Shown in pieces: positions 7,496 through 15,211 of a stretch of DNA of 64,000 bases. The position numbers and the translations under genes were made by a program. Each line of letters begins with the position of its first letter. Positions within the stretch are counted from its first letter, which is position 1. Under the pieces are notes generated by a model. That model was not told where the DNA came from. It did no database searches and saw nothing but the letters and a program-made list of their open reading frames with translations. Source of the DNA: Mesorhizobium sp. dw_380. GTDB lineage: Bacteria > Pseudomonadota > Alphaproteobacteria > Rhizobiales > Rhizobiaceae. Location of the stretch: contig NZ_JAFFIW010000035.1 in NCBI RefSeq assembly GCF_018588885.1, positions 1-64,000 of the forward strand. The letters run 5' to 3'.

Positions 7496-8135
7496 TCGAT
7501 GGTTGCGTCAGCTTGGCCCTCACCGTCTCCGCCAGTGTCTTCAAATGATCGGCTGCCGAGAACCCCGAAACGCCCTTGCGCGGCTTGAGATCATGGTCGC
7601 CATCCTCCAGCCAGATCACCTCGATCGCATCGGACAGCCCATAGCCCGCCACCTCGTCCCTGGTGCCGAACTCGTCGCGCGTGCCCTGGAAGATCAGCGT
7701 CGGCGTCTTCAGCCCGGCCAGATGCTTGGTGCGCAGTTGGTCAGGCTTGCCAGGCGGATGGAAGGGATAGCCGAGGCAGACCAGCCCCGAAATCTCGCCC
7801 TTGGCGAACATCTCGTCCGCGACCATCGAGGCGACCCGCCCGCCCATCGACTTGCCGCCGATGATCAGTTGGCCGGTCACGCCTTTCGCCCGGAGGTCGG
7901 CGATTGCCTTGACATATTCCGGGTTCACCGTCTCGGCGCGCGGCGGCGGCTTGCGGTGGCCATAGCGGCGGGCGGCCATGTAGTGGAATTCGAAGCGCAC
8001 GACCTGGAAACCGGCGGCGGCAAGAGCCTTGGCGGTGGCGGTCATCGAGGGAGAGTCCATCGACGCGCCGGCGCCGTGGGCGAGCAGGATAGTTGATTGG
8101 GCGGTGTCGGGACCGTCGAAGAGGAAGGTGGTCAT
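7482..8135 (-). CDS. Alpha/beta hydrolase (KANL3/TEX30-like)
   Basis: A 217-residue hydrolase with LLAHGAGASMDS (oxyanion region), the nucleophile elbow GGKSMGGR (Ser96), TLIFQGTRDEFG supplying the acid, and DGDHDLKP supplying the histidine. This matches the small KANL3/TEX30-like group, whose substrates are largely unknown. The last codons (Ser-Ser-Ser-stop) lie inside the family I REP, which supplies the TAG stop. Confidence 0.85.
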   Translation of the reverse strand: MTTFLFDGPDTAQSTILLAHGAGASMDSPSMTATAKALAAAGFQVVRFEFHYMAARRYGHRKPPPRAETVNPEYVKAIADLRAKGVTGQLIIGGKSMGGRVASMVADEMFAKGEISGLVCLGYPFHPPGKPDQLRTKHLAGLKTPTLIFQGTRDEFGTRDEVAGYGLSDAIEVIWLEDGDHDLKPRKGVSGFSAADHLKTLAETVRAKLTQPSTSSS

Positions 8136-8190
8136 GGGACGGCCTTTCGAAGCATGAGCCTACCAATCCTTCTTGAATCATGCCGCCAGA

Positions 8191-8868
8191 TTATGCTTGC
8201 GCGGCACCCGCGCCGCAAACCTGCGATTGCAGATATTCCACGCGCGCGGCGAGCAATCCGGGCCAGCCCGTCGCGTCGATACCGCCTATCCACTTGCAAG
8301 CAGCTTCACGCCCGTGAGCCTGTTCGAGCAAGCAGAAATAGGCGGTGTCTCGCCACGCGCCGCACAATTGCGAATTGCCGTCCATCACGTCGAGCGCCGA
8401 CGCCCAGGTGAACCATCGCCTGATCCATGCGCCGACCTTACCGTCGAAATCGTTGACGCACTGGGTTACGAACATGGCGAGATCGGCTTCGTTAGCCACC
8501 CAGAAAGTGCCACGACCCCTGACGAAATCCCCGTCGATGGCATCGAATCCTACTCTCAGAAACGATTTGCTCAATCGCCGGGAGCTTTGCGTCCTGAATT
8601 GTGTCGAGCTCGGATCCTTGATCTCGTACCAGGCAAAGAAATCCTTGTCGGACTTCGCGAACTTCTTCCACGTGAACACCGCCACAAGCGAGCAATCATA
8701 TTCGCCGTACCGGCGGTCCGTGTAACACTCCAGTTCTACGCTGAAATCGGTCAGGTTGTCCGTGGACGCGATGAGCAACTTGGCGCCGTCCGGCTTGAGC
8801 CACCTTTCGCCAAGGCGAGCATGCAACTCTTCCACCACCCTCCTTCGAATGGTTTTTGCATCCAGCAT
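8191..8868 (-). CDS. Hypothetical protein encoded after the Ku-TPR pair
   Basis: A 225-residue protein starting MLDAKTIRRRVVEELHARLG. It has no signal peptide or membrane segment and I recognise no domain. Visible features include KLLIASTDNLTDFSVELECYTD, KDFFAWYEIKDPSS and a tryptophan-rich C-terminal half. The ATG lies five bases after the stop of the TPR gene, suggesting translational coupling in a ku-TPR-hypothetical operon. Because it travels with Ku it may relate to end-joining or stress, but that is inference from position. Confidence 0.65.
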   Translation of the reverse strand: MLDAKTIRRRVVEELHARLGERWLKPDGAKLLIASTDNLTDFSVELECYTDRRYGEYDCSLVAVFTWKKFAKSDKDFFAWYEIKDPSSTQFRTQSSRRLSKSFLRVGFDAIDGDFVRGRGTFWVANEADLAMFVTQCVNDFDGKVGAWIRRWFTWASALDVMDGNSQLCGAWRDTAYFCLLEQAHGREAACKWIGGIDATGWPGLLAARVEYLQSQVCGAGAAQA

Positions 8869-8873
8869 GTCAG

Positions 8874-10001
8874 TCACGATGCTGATTTCTGAGCCAGTTG
8901 CATATCCACGAACTGCACGCCCCTGGCCGCCACGCCAGCCCATTCCGATTCCGCATCGAGTTCCAGATACCGCGCCCAGAGCCGGCGCGCCTCCAGCAGG
9001 TGTCCGGCGTCGAATTCCAGCCGGGCGAGGTTGAACACCGGATCGGCATAGGTCTTGTCGAGCCCGATCGCCTTCTGCAAATGCCGTCGCGCCGAGGCGT
9101 CGCGGCCCTGTTCGCTCATCAGTCCGGCAAGGTTGAACCAGGCTTCGACGAAGGCCGGGTCGAGTTTTAAGGCGCTGATATAGTCGTGCGCGGCATCCGC
9201 CGCGTGGCCGCCGGCGCGCAGGCAGTTGGCGCGGTTGAAGGCGGCGATGGCGTCGGTCGGGTCGATGGCCAGGCAGCGCTGGTAGAGCGCGGCCGCCCCA
9301 TCATGGTCGCCGCCCTCCTCCGCCGCTTCCGCCTCGGCGAACAAGTCTTCCAGCGTGTCGTCGCCATGGGCGGCGGCACCCAGATCGAACAGCAACTGAC
9401 CGTCGAGCTCGCTTTGGCCGCCTTCGAGATAGATGGCGTCGGGCCGGCCGTGCTGGGAACCGACATTGAGCGATTTGGCGGTCAGCGAGGCAACCGGGCC
9501 GGAGCGGTGCACCGAGCGCGCGATCGCCCCCCATGTCGCACCGCCGGCCACCAGGCCCGCATATTTGCGCGCCAGGATCAGGTCGCGGAAGGAATAGGGT
9601 TCCCCGTCATGCTCGAAAGCATCGAACAGCGACAGCAGGTCGAGGTCGGCGCCGGAGAGCCGCGATTGCTCGATCAGCGATTGCCGCGACAGTGACGATG
9701 CTTCCGGCGCCTTCATCAGCCCGAGCAGGCGCAAAAAGCCGTTCTCGCTGATCAGCGTACGCCCGGCGGCGCGCTCGGCGGCAACGCGGCGCTCGATCTC
9801 GGCATCGCCGTTTTTACCGACCCCGGCCCTGGCCAAAATTGTCCGGCCGAACACGACATGCGTTGTGCGCCTGGTGATGCCGCGCCTGAGCTGGCCGTGC
9901 TGGCGCTCGACCTCGCGCGCGGCGAGCCGCAGCGGAAACGCCGCCAGCGCGCCGATCGTGCCGAACACGGCGCCCTGGATCAGGACGGCTCGTGCCGTCA
10001 T
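8874..10001 (-). CDS. BRCT-like / MerR-like / TPR protein coupled to Ku
   Basis: The 375-residue protein has three recognisable parts. Residues about 40-95 (RRTTHVVFGR...ISENGFLRLLGL) look like a BRCT domain. Residues about 130-165 (YSFRDLILARKYAGLVAGGATWGAIARSV) look like a MerR-type helix-turn-helix. From about 225 on there are tetratricopeptide repeats (ALYQRCLAIDPTDAIAAFNRANCL and following). Its ATG overlaps the Ku stop by four bases (ATGA), so the two are translationally coupled. BRCT domains are common in DNA-repair scaffolds, which fits the position. The BRCT call is by eye and needs a profile search. Confidence 0.75.
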   Translation of the reverse strand: MTARAVLIQGAVFGTIGALAAFPLRLAAREVERQHGQLRRGITRRTTHVVFGRTILARAGVGKNGDAEIERRVAAERAAGRTLISENGFLRLLGLMKAPEASSLSRQSLIEQSRLSGADLDLLSLFDAFEHDGEPYSFRDLILARKYAGLVAGGATWGAIARSVHRSGPVASLTAKSLNVGSQHGRPDAIYLEGGQSELDGQLLFDLGAAAHGDDTLEDLFAEAEAAEEGGDHDGAAALYQRCLAIDPTDAIAAFNRANCLRAGGHAADAAHDYISALKLDPAFVEAWFNLAGLMSEQGRDASARRHLQKAIGLDKTYADPVFNLARLEFDAGHLLEARRLWARYLELDAESEWAGVAARGVQFVDMQLAQKSAS

Positions 10002-10903
10002 TTCTTGCTCTTGCCGACCGCCTTCAGCAGATTGGCCTTCAGCGGATTCTCAGGTGCACCACCCGCTGCCGCCTTCTTGGCGGGCTTGGCGGGCGCCTCG
10101 TCGGCCTTGCTCTTCGACTTGGCCGGCGGCTTCGACTGCGACAGGCTAGCCTTCAGCGCATCCATCAAATTGATGACATTGCCGCGCTCCGGTGCGGCCG
10201 CTATGATCGGCTTGTGGCCCTTGAGCTTCTCGCGGATCATTGCCATCAGCGCGATCTCGTAGCGGTCCTCGTAATTCTTCGGGTCGAAGGTGGTTTCCTT
10301 CTGCTTGATCAGCGCTTCGGCCAGTTCGAGCATTTCCGGGTCGGGCTTGCCGGCCGGGATGTTGCCGAAATATTCAGCCGTGCCGCGCACTTCGTTCGGG
10401 TTCCTCAACGTGCACACGAACATGCCGTTCTCGCGTGCGCCGATCGTCACCACGCGCTCGCGGCTGGACAGCACCAGCCGCGCGATGGCGAGCTTGCCGG
10501 ACTTGCGCATGGCTTCGCGCAGCACGGCGAAGGTCTCCTCCGCCATCGCGCCATCCGGCGCCAGGTAATACGGCGCGTCCTGATAGATGACATCGACCTC
10601 GCCCTCGTCGACGAAGGCCTCGATGTTCATCGTATGGTTGGATTCGATCCTGACCGCATCGAGGTCGGCATCATCGATGATGATGTACTGCTTGTCCTCG
10701 TACTCGTAGCCCTTGACCAGATCCGTGCGCTCGACCAGCCCGAGTTCGGGGTCGACCGGCTTCATGTTGATGCGGTTGTGGGTCTTCTTGTGCAGCTGGT
10801 TGAACGATATGCGCTCGCTGGCGCTGGTGGCGGGATATAGCCGCACCGGACAGCTGACGAGGCTGAGCTTGAGGTAACCTTTCCAACTTGCCCTGGGCGC
10901 CAT
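9998..10903 (-). CDS. ku: Ku, non-homologous end-joining protein
   Basis: The 301-residue protein starts MAPRASWKGYLKLSLVSCPVRLYPAT, the standard bacterial Ku opening, and continues with the beta-barrel (DLVKGYEYEDKQYIIIDDADL, ESNHTMNIEAFVDEGEVDVIY). It ends in a Lys/Ala-rich tail from about residue 255 (KPPAKSKSKADEAPAKPAKKA). Ku dimers encircle broken DNA ends and recruit LigD. The partner ligD lies just upstream, separated by an inserted GIY-YIG unit. The stop overlaps the following gene. Confidence 0.96.
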   Translation of the reverse strand: MAPRASWKGYLKLSLVSCPVRLYPATSASERISFNQLHKKTHNRINMKPVDPELGLVERTDLVKGYEYEDKQYIIIDDADLDAVRIESNHTMNIEAFVDEGEVDVIYQDAPYYLAPDGAMAEETFAVLREAMRKSGKLAIARLVLSSRERVVTIGARENGMFVCTLRNPNEVRGTAEYFGNIPAGKPDPEMLELAEALIKQKETTFDPKNYEDRYEIALMAMIREKLKGHKPIIAAAPERGNVINLMDALKASLSQSKPPAKSKSKADEAPAKPAKKAAAGGAPENPLKANLLKAVGKSKK

Positions 10904-11085
10904 GATACACTCCTACGCGGCCATGCACTGTCGTGCAGCGCTCTTCGTCCGCAGGACGAACAAGGCTGCGCAAATCCTACACCGACCCAGCACAATACCG
11001 GCAAATCCCTGACGAAATGTTTTAGGGCGCCGGAGGGGTCGCGGGCGGAGGATAATTCAAATTGTCGGAAGCGTCGATGATATCT

Positions 11086-11598
11086 CTTCGTCATCCTAGG
11101 GCGGAGCAAGGAGCGGAGCGATGCGGCGCAGACCCTAGGATCCATGCCGTGACATCGATCGAAGAATGCGGCGGATCAGAATAGCCGTCGATCGCGCCAC
11201 CCGCTATCGTGGCCACATGACCGGCTACGTCTACATGACCGCAAGCCAGAAGCGCGGCACGATCTATATCGGTGTCACCAACGACCTCGGCCGCCGCGTA
11301 CCCGAGCACAAGTCCGGCCAGGGCTCAGGTTTCACCAGCCGCTACGGCGTGCAACGCCTCGTCTGGTACGAGGAGTATTTCGACATCACTGATGCGATCC
11401 AACGTGAGAAGTCCCTGAAACGCTGGCCACGACAGTGGAAGATCGAACTGGTCGAGACGACCAATCCGGAATGGTTCGAGCTCTTTCGCGGAACTGGTTG
11501 GTGAGCGTTTTGCACCGTCGCGGCGCCCTTAAGTCGCGGCATGGATCCTAGGGTCTGCGCGCGTCGCTTCGCTCCTTGCTTCGCCCTAGGATGACGAA
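11086..11598. mobile_element. REP-bounded GIY-YIG unit 1
   Basis: A 513-bp unit: REP (11086-11153), 63 bases, GIY-YIG gene (11217-11504), 28 bases including the TGCACCG box, then an inverted REP (11533-11598). Each REP is itself palindromic (CCTAGGG ... CCCTAGG). The unit lies between ku and ligD, and its far edge supplies the last codons and TAG stop of ligD. Gene, subterminal sequences and spacings all match unit 2 at 21829-22342. Confidence 0.8.
11217..11504 (+). CDS. GIY-YIG endonuclease-like protein, copy 1
   Basis: A 95-residue single-domain GIY-YIG protein: GYVYMTASQKRGTIYIGVTNDLGRR gives the GIY and YIG strands with the catalytic arginine. EHKSGQGSGFTSRYGVQRLVWYEEY and AIQREKSLKRW follow, the latter carrying the metal-binding glutamate. 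This is the COG2827/YhbQ-like group. The copy at 21925-22212 differs at only six residues. The gene lies inside a pair of inverted REPs. Nuclease activity is expected from the family; a role in moving the unit is my inference. Confidence 0.93.
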   Translation: MTGYVYMTASQKRGTIYIGVTNDLGRRVPEHKSGQGSGFTSRYGVQRLVWYEEYFDITDAIQREKSLKRWPRQWKIELVETTNPEWFELFRGTGW

Positions 11599-14084
11599 AG
11601 ATGGGTAGGCAAATCCCTGGCAAACTCCTCAATCTCCGCCCAGGGATCCCCCGACGTCTCCAATAACCCCGGCAGCGACGAATAGTTCAGGTCCTGCGGC
11701 GCATCGATCGCCTCCAGGTCGCTCCAGCTCACCGGCGTCGAGGCCGGCAGGTTGGTGCGGGCGCGCAGGGAGTATGGGGCAGCCGAGGTGTGGCCGCGCG
11801 CGTTGCGGTGATAGTCGATGAAGATGCGCTTCTTGCGGTTCTCCTTGCCCATGGTGGTGGTGAAGGTGTCGGGCGCGGTGGCCGCCAGATGGGTTGAAAT
11901 GGCGCTGGTCGCCTGATGCAGCTTTTTCCAGTTCTGCTTAGGTGTCACCGGCACGGTGATGTGGATGCCGTTGCCGCCGGAGGTCTTGGCGAACGGCACC
12001 AGCCCCAGCCCCTCCAGCTCGCCCTTGATGTGGACGGCGGCCTCCACCACCTCGCGCCAGGAAATCCCCTCGCCCGGGTCGAGATCGAAGACGATCTGGT
12101 CAGGTCTGTCGAGATTGGTGCGATGCGTGCCCCAGGTGTGGAACTCGACGACGCCGAACTGCGCCAGCGCCAGATAGCCCTTGGCGCCTTCGACCGAGAG
12201 ATAGGATTTTGTCTCGCCTTCGGAATTGGTCGCCTGGAACGTCACCACCGAGGGCGGCATGCCGGTGAAGGCGTGGCGCTGGAAGAAACAGTCCTTCGGC
12301 AGGCCGGTCGGGCAGCGCACCAGCGACACCGGGCGGCCGAGGATGTGCGGCAGCATGAAGTCGCCGACCAGCGCGTAATAGACGGCGATGTCGAGCTTGG
12401 TCGGTCCGGTCTTGCCGAACAGCCGCCGCGTCGGGTTGGTCACCCAGATGGTGGCAAGGTCCGCTTCCGCGATCAACCGCTTGCGCTTGGCCGAGACCGG
12501 CGTCGACAGCCCGACATCCCTGAGCCCCCGGAACACCGCGTGGCGCAGCGCATTGTCCGCCGTGCGATTGGCATAGTGGATGTGGGCCGAAAACAGCGGC
12601 TTCACCCAATGCATCTCGCGCATGATTTCGCGCGGCACGCCTTCGGGCGCCGTCGCACCCGATGTCAGCGGCCCCAGCCGGGCAAGCAGGTCGGCGGCGG
12701 TTCCGGCATCGAAGCCGGTGCCGACCTTGCCGCGATAGTGCAGTTCGCCATCCTCGAACTCGGCAAGGCCGAGTGCGGCCAGGCCTTCCGCCGCATCGGA
12801 AACCGTGTAGCCGGCAATGACGAAGTCGCCATTCTGCAGCGCCTTGGTCTTGGTCCAGCTCTTGGTGCGGCCGCTCTGGTAGATCGCCGTCGCCCGCTTG
12901 GAGACGACGCCTTCGAGCCCGAGCTCCGAAGCCTTGTTATAGAGCCCTTGCCCCGAGCCTTCGACATGGTCGGAAAACTGGATGGCGGAGTTGGCGCCGA
13001 GACCGGCGAGCAGTTGTGCCAGCAGCGCCTTGCGCCGGATCAGCGGCGTCTTCGTCAAGTCCCAGCCGTCGAGATGCAGGAGGTCGAAGGCGTAGAAATG
13101 CAGCTTGCTGCCGGCGCCCGCGGCCAGCGCGTCCTGCAGCAGCGCGAAGCGGCTGATACCCCGGCCGTCGAGCACGACGATCTCGCCGTCGACGATCGCC
13201 TCGCGGCACGGCAGCTTGGCGAAGGCGTGCGGCAGGTCGCCATAGCGCTTCGTCCAGTCGATGCCGCCACGGGTGATCAGCCGCACCTCACCGTCGGATA
13301 CATGGGCCATGGTGCGGTAGCCGTCGAATTTGATCTCATGCAGCCAGAGCTCGTTGGTATTCTCGGCAAGGCTTTCGCCGCCGGGCGGCTTCGGCACCTG
13401 TGTCGCCAGTTGCGGCTCGATGCGGCTGAGCGCCGGCGCCTTCGCCGCGCCCGGCAGTTCGCCGGGCTTCAGCGAACCGGGCTTCGGCGCCGACTTCGCG
13501 GCCGGCTTCGGTGGCGCCACCAGGTCCTCGATGCGCAGGCCGGATTTCACGCTTTCCGGGCGCGCTTCAAGGATGTCGAGCTTGGTGTCGGACGCGAGGT
13601 CACGCTCCTTGAACAGCAGCCAGTTCTTCTTCTCCGCGTCCTCGCCGGGCTTGGGTTTCAGCCGGGTCAGCATCCAGCCGCCATTCAGCTTTTCCCCGGC
13701 CAGCCGGAACTTGGAGGCACCGGTGCGCAGGCTCTTCTCGACATCGTCCATCGGCGCCCAGGTGCCGGTGTCCCAGACGATCATCGGCCCGCCGCCATAC
13801 TCGCCCTCGGGAATGACGCCTTCGAAGTCGATATATTCGAGCGGATGGTCCTCGGTCTCGACCGCCAGCCTTTTGTCGGCCGGATTGAGCGAAGGCCCGC
13901 GCGGCACCGCCCAGCTCTTCAGCACATCGCCGACCTGCAGGCGCAGATCGTAATGGTCTGATGTGGCGTGATGCTTGTGGACGACGAAGCGGTTGCCTTC
14001 GGCGGTGATCAATCCGCCGGCGGGTTCCGGCGTTTTGGTGAATTCGCGCTTGGCGCGATAGGTGCGGAGCTTGGCGGGCGGCAT
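11586..14084 (-). CDS. ligD: LigD multifunctional DNA ligase
   Basis: The 832-residue protein has the three LigD modules in rhizobial order. The 3'-phosphoesterase comes first (FVVHKHHATSDHYDLRLQ). The ATP-dependent ligase follows (EIKFDGYR with the nucleotidyl lysine, IVDGEIVVLD, EGVVSKR). The primase-polymerase is last (HTWGTHRTNLDRPDQIVFDLDPGEG with the DxD metal site, FAKTSGGNGIHI). With Ku it performs end-joining. I start at 14084 (MPPAKLRTYRAKREF); the longer frame to 14156 is translated from a family II repeat. The C-terminal Ser-Ser-Ser-stop is encoded by the family I REP. Confidence 0.96.
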   Translation of the reverse strand: MPPAKLRTYRAKREFTKTPEPAGGLITAEGNRFVVHKHHATSDHYDLRLQVGDVLKSWAVPRGPSLNPADKRLAVETEDHPLEYIDFEGVIPEGEYGGGPMIVWDTGTWAPMDDVEKSLRTGASKFRLAGEKLNGGWMLTRLKPKPGEDAEKKNWLLFKERDLASDTKLDILEARPESVKSGLRIEDLVAPPKPAAKSAPKPGSLKPGELPGAAKAPALSRIEPQLATQVPKPPGGESLAENTNELWLHEIKFDGYRTMAHVSDGEVRLITRGGIDWTKRYGDLPHAFAKLPCREAIVDGEIVVLDGRGISRFALLQDALAAGAGSKLHFYAFDLLHLDGWDLTKTPLIRRKALLAQLLAGLGANSAIQFSDHVEGSGQGLYNKASELGLEGVVSKRATAIYQSGRTKSWTKTKALQNGDFVIAGYTVSDAAEGLAALGLAEFEDGELHYRGKVGTGFDAGTAADLLARLGPLTSGATAPEGVPREIMREMHWVKPLFSAHIHYANRTADNALRHAVFRGLRDVGLSTPVSAKRKRLIAEADLATIWVTNPTRRLFGKTGPTKLDIAVYYALVGDFMLPHILGRPVSLVRCPTGLPKDCFFQRHAFTGMPPSVVTFQATNSEGETKSYLSVEGAKGYLALAQFGVVEFHTWGTHRTNLDRPDQIVFDLDPGEGISWREVVEAAVHIKGELEGLGLVPFAKTSGGNGIHITVPVTPKQNWKKLHQATSAISTHLAATAPDTFTTTMGKENRKKRIFIDYHRNARGHTSAAPYSLRARTNLPASTPVSWSDLEAIDAPQDLNYSSLPGLLETSGDPWAEIEEFARDLPTHLSSS

Positions 14085-14130
14085 GTCAAAAGCCGAGCCT
14101 GGCGGAAACCAACAATCGCCTCGTTCCTTC

Positions 14131-14290
14131 GCGCCCCCCTCTGCCCTGCCGGGCATCTCCCCCTCTTGGGGGGAGATCGAACTTCACGCCGGCCCTCGCG
14201 AATGTCGGACGTTGAAGGAATAGTGCGGTAGGCGAAATTGCCAATCTCCCCCCTGGAGGGGGAGATGTCCGGGAGGACAGAGGGGGGCGC
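14131..14290. repeat. Family II inverted-repeat element, copy 1 (160 bp)
   Basis: Two arms of about 47 bases in inverted orientation begin and end with GCGCCCCCCTCTG / CAGAGGGGGGCGC. They surround a core of about 65 bases containing CTCGCGAATGTCGGACGTTG. Each arm carries its own palindrome (CTCCCCC ... GGGGGAG). The same structure recurs at 44218-44375 and 52035-52194 with related cores. It lies just upstream of ligD and probably contributes to its leader. Confidence 0.85.
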
Positions 14291-14334
14291 CGTAGGGCGC
14301 TACGTTTGCACCACTCGCGATTTTTCACGTGGTC

Positions 14335-14559
14335 TCAATCGTCAGCAGCCGGCGTCAGCTCGAGCTCGGCGGGCGTCAATCCCTGCTGCAGCTGGGCAAG
14401 GCGGAATTCGTCGACCCAGTAGGCCTCGCCGTCGACCAGCACGCGCGCCCGGTAGGCGCCGTCCGAAAAGCTCTGCGCGGTGATGTAGACCTTGTGGCGG
14501 TCGAGCGCCTTGCGCACCGCGGCGCGCTTGGCATTCTGGCCGATGACGGGACTGATCAT
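14335..14559 (-). CDS. Small conserved-looking hypothetical protein
   Basis: A 74-residue protein, MISPVIGQNAKRAAVRKALD and onward, with a central beta-rich stretch (KVYITAQSFSDGAYRARVLVDGEAYWVDEF). It has no signal or membrane segment. The start at 14559 is preceded by GAGGG; the upstream extension to 14622 is unlikely. I do not recognise the family. Confidence 0.55.
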   Translation of the reverse strand: MISPVIGQNAKRAAVRKALDRHKVYITAQSFSDGAYRARVLVDGEAYWVDEFRLAQLQQGLTPAELELTPAADD

Positions 14560-14826
14560 GACGCTGCCCTCGGTCGCCCTGACACAACACGGCCGCTTCC
14601 GCGGCCCGGCGACTGGGCCCAAGGATGACCGAGACGCGCTGCCCTGTCAATTTGCCGAGTTGATGGCCACCACAGGCCGCGGTTCGGACAAATTTTGCCA
14701 GGCTTTTGAACGGTCTTGGGCCTCGACTTGAATCAAAACACGAGACCCTGTCGAAATCCGCTCCCGGCGAACGACATTGGTGCGGCGCTCACGAAGCGCG
14801 ACCACCAGACAACAGGGAGCACCATC

Positions 14827-15141
14827 ATGGCCAAGATGCTTGTCATCTATAAAACCCCCGCAGATCCGGCGGCCTTCGACCGGCACTATTTCGAGATCCA
14901 CGTGCCGCTGGCCAAAACGCTTCCCGGCCTGCAGCGCTATGAGATCAGCCGGCGGCCGATCGTGAACGTCTTGCAAAGCGAGGTGCCCTATATCGTCGCG
15001 ACCCTCTATTTCGACAGTCTGGAGGCCATTCGCGCGGCCTTTGCCGGCGAGATCGGCAAGGCCTGTGCGGCGGACCGGCGCAAGTTTGCCGGCGATGACG
15101 ACCTCCAGGCGATGCTGCTCTTCGATACCGAGGCGCTGTGA
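14827..15141 (+). CDS. EthD-family protein
   Basis: The 104-residue product matches the small dimeric alpha/beta-barrel EthD family: MLVIYKTPADPAAFDRHYFEIHVPLAKTLPGL is its conserved first half (YKxPxDPxxFxxHYxxxHxPLA). The second half contains VPYIVATLYFDSLEAIRAA. EthD was first described in an ether-degradation cluster; most homologues have unknown roles, some as lyases or oxygenases. GGGAGC precedes the ATG at 14827. It stands alone between convergent or unrelated genes. Confidence 0.9.
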   Translation: MAKMLVIYKTPADPAAFDRHYFEIHVPLAKTLPGLQRYEISRRPIVNVLQSEVPYIVATLYFDSLEAIRAAFAGEIGKACAADRRKFAGDDDLQAMLLFDTEAL

Positions 15142-15211
15142 GCGGTCGTTTCGCCGCGCGCGGCTGTGGGTCTCTGCTCCCGAAGCTGCTTCGGGGGCCG
15201 CGGAGGTCCGT

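Noticed and set aside
11916..13961. Long plus-strand frame (681 codons) opposite ligD
   Set aside because: It is antisense to a fully motif-bearing LigD and has no recognisable domain; long antisense frames are expected in GC-rich genes.
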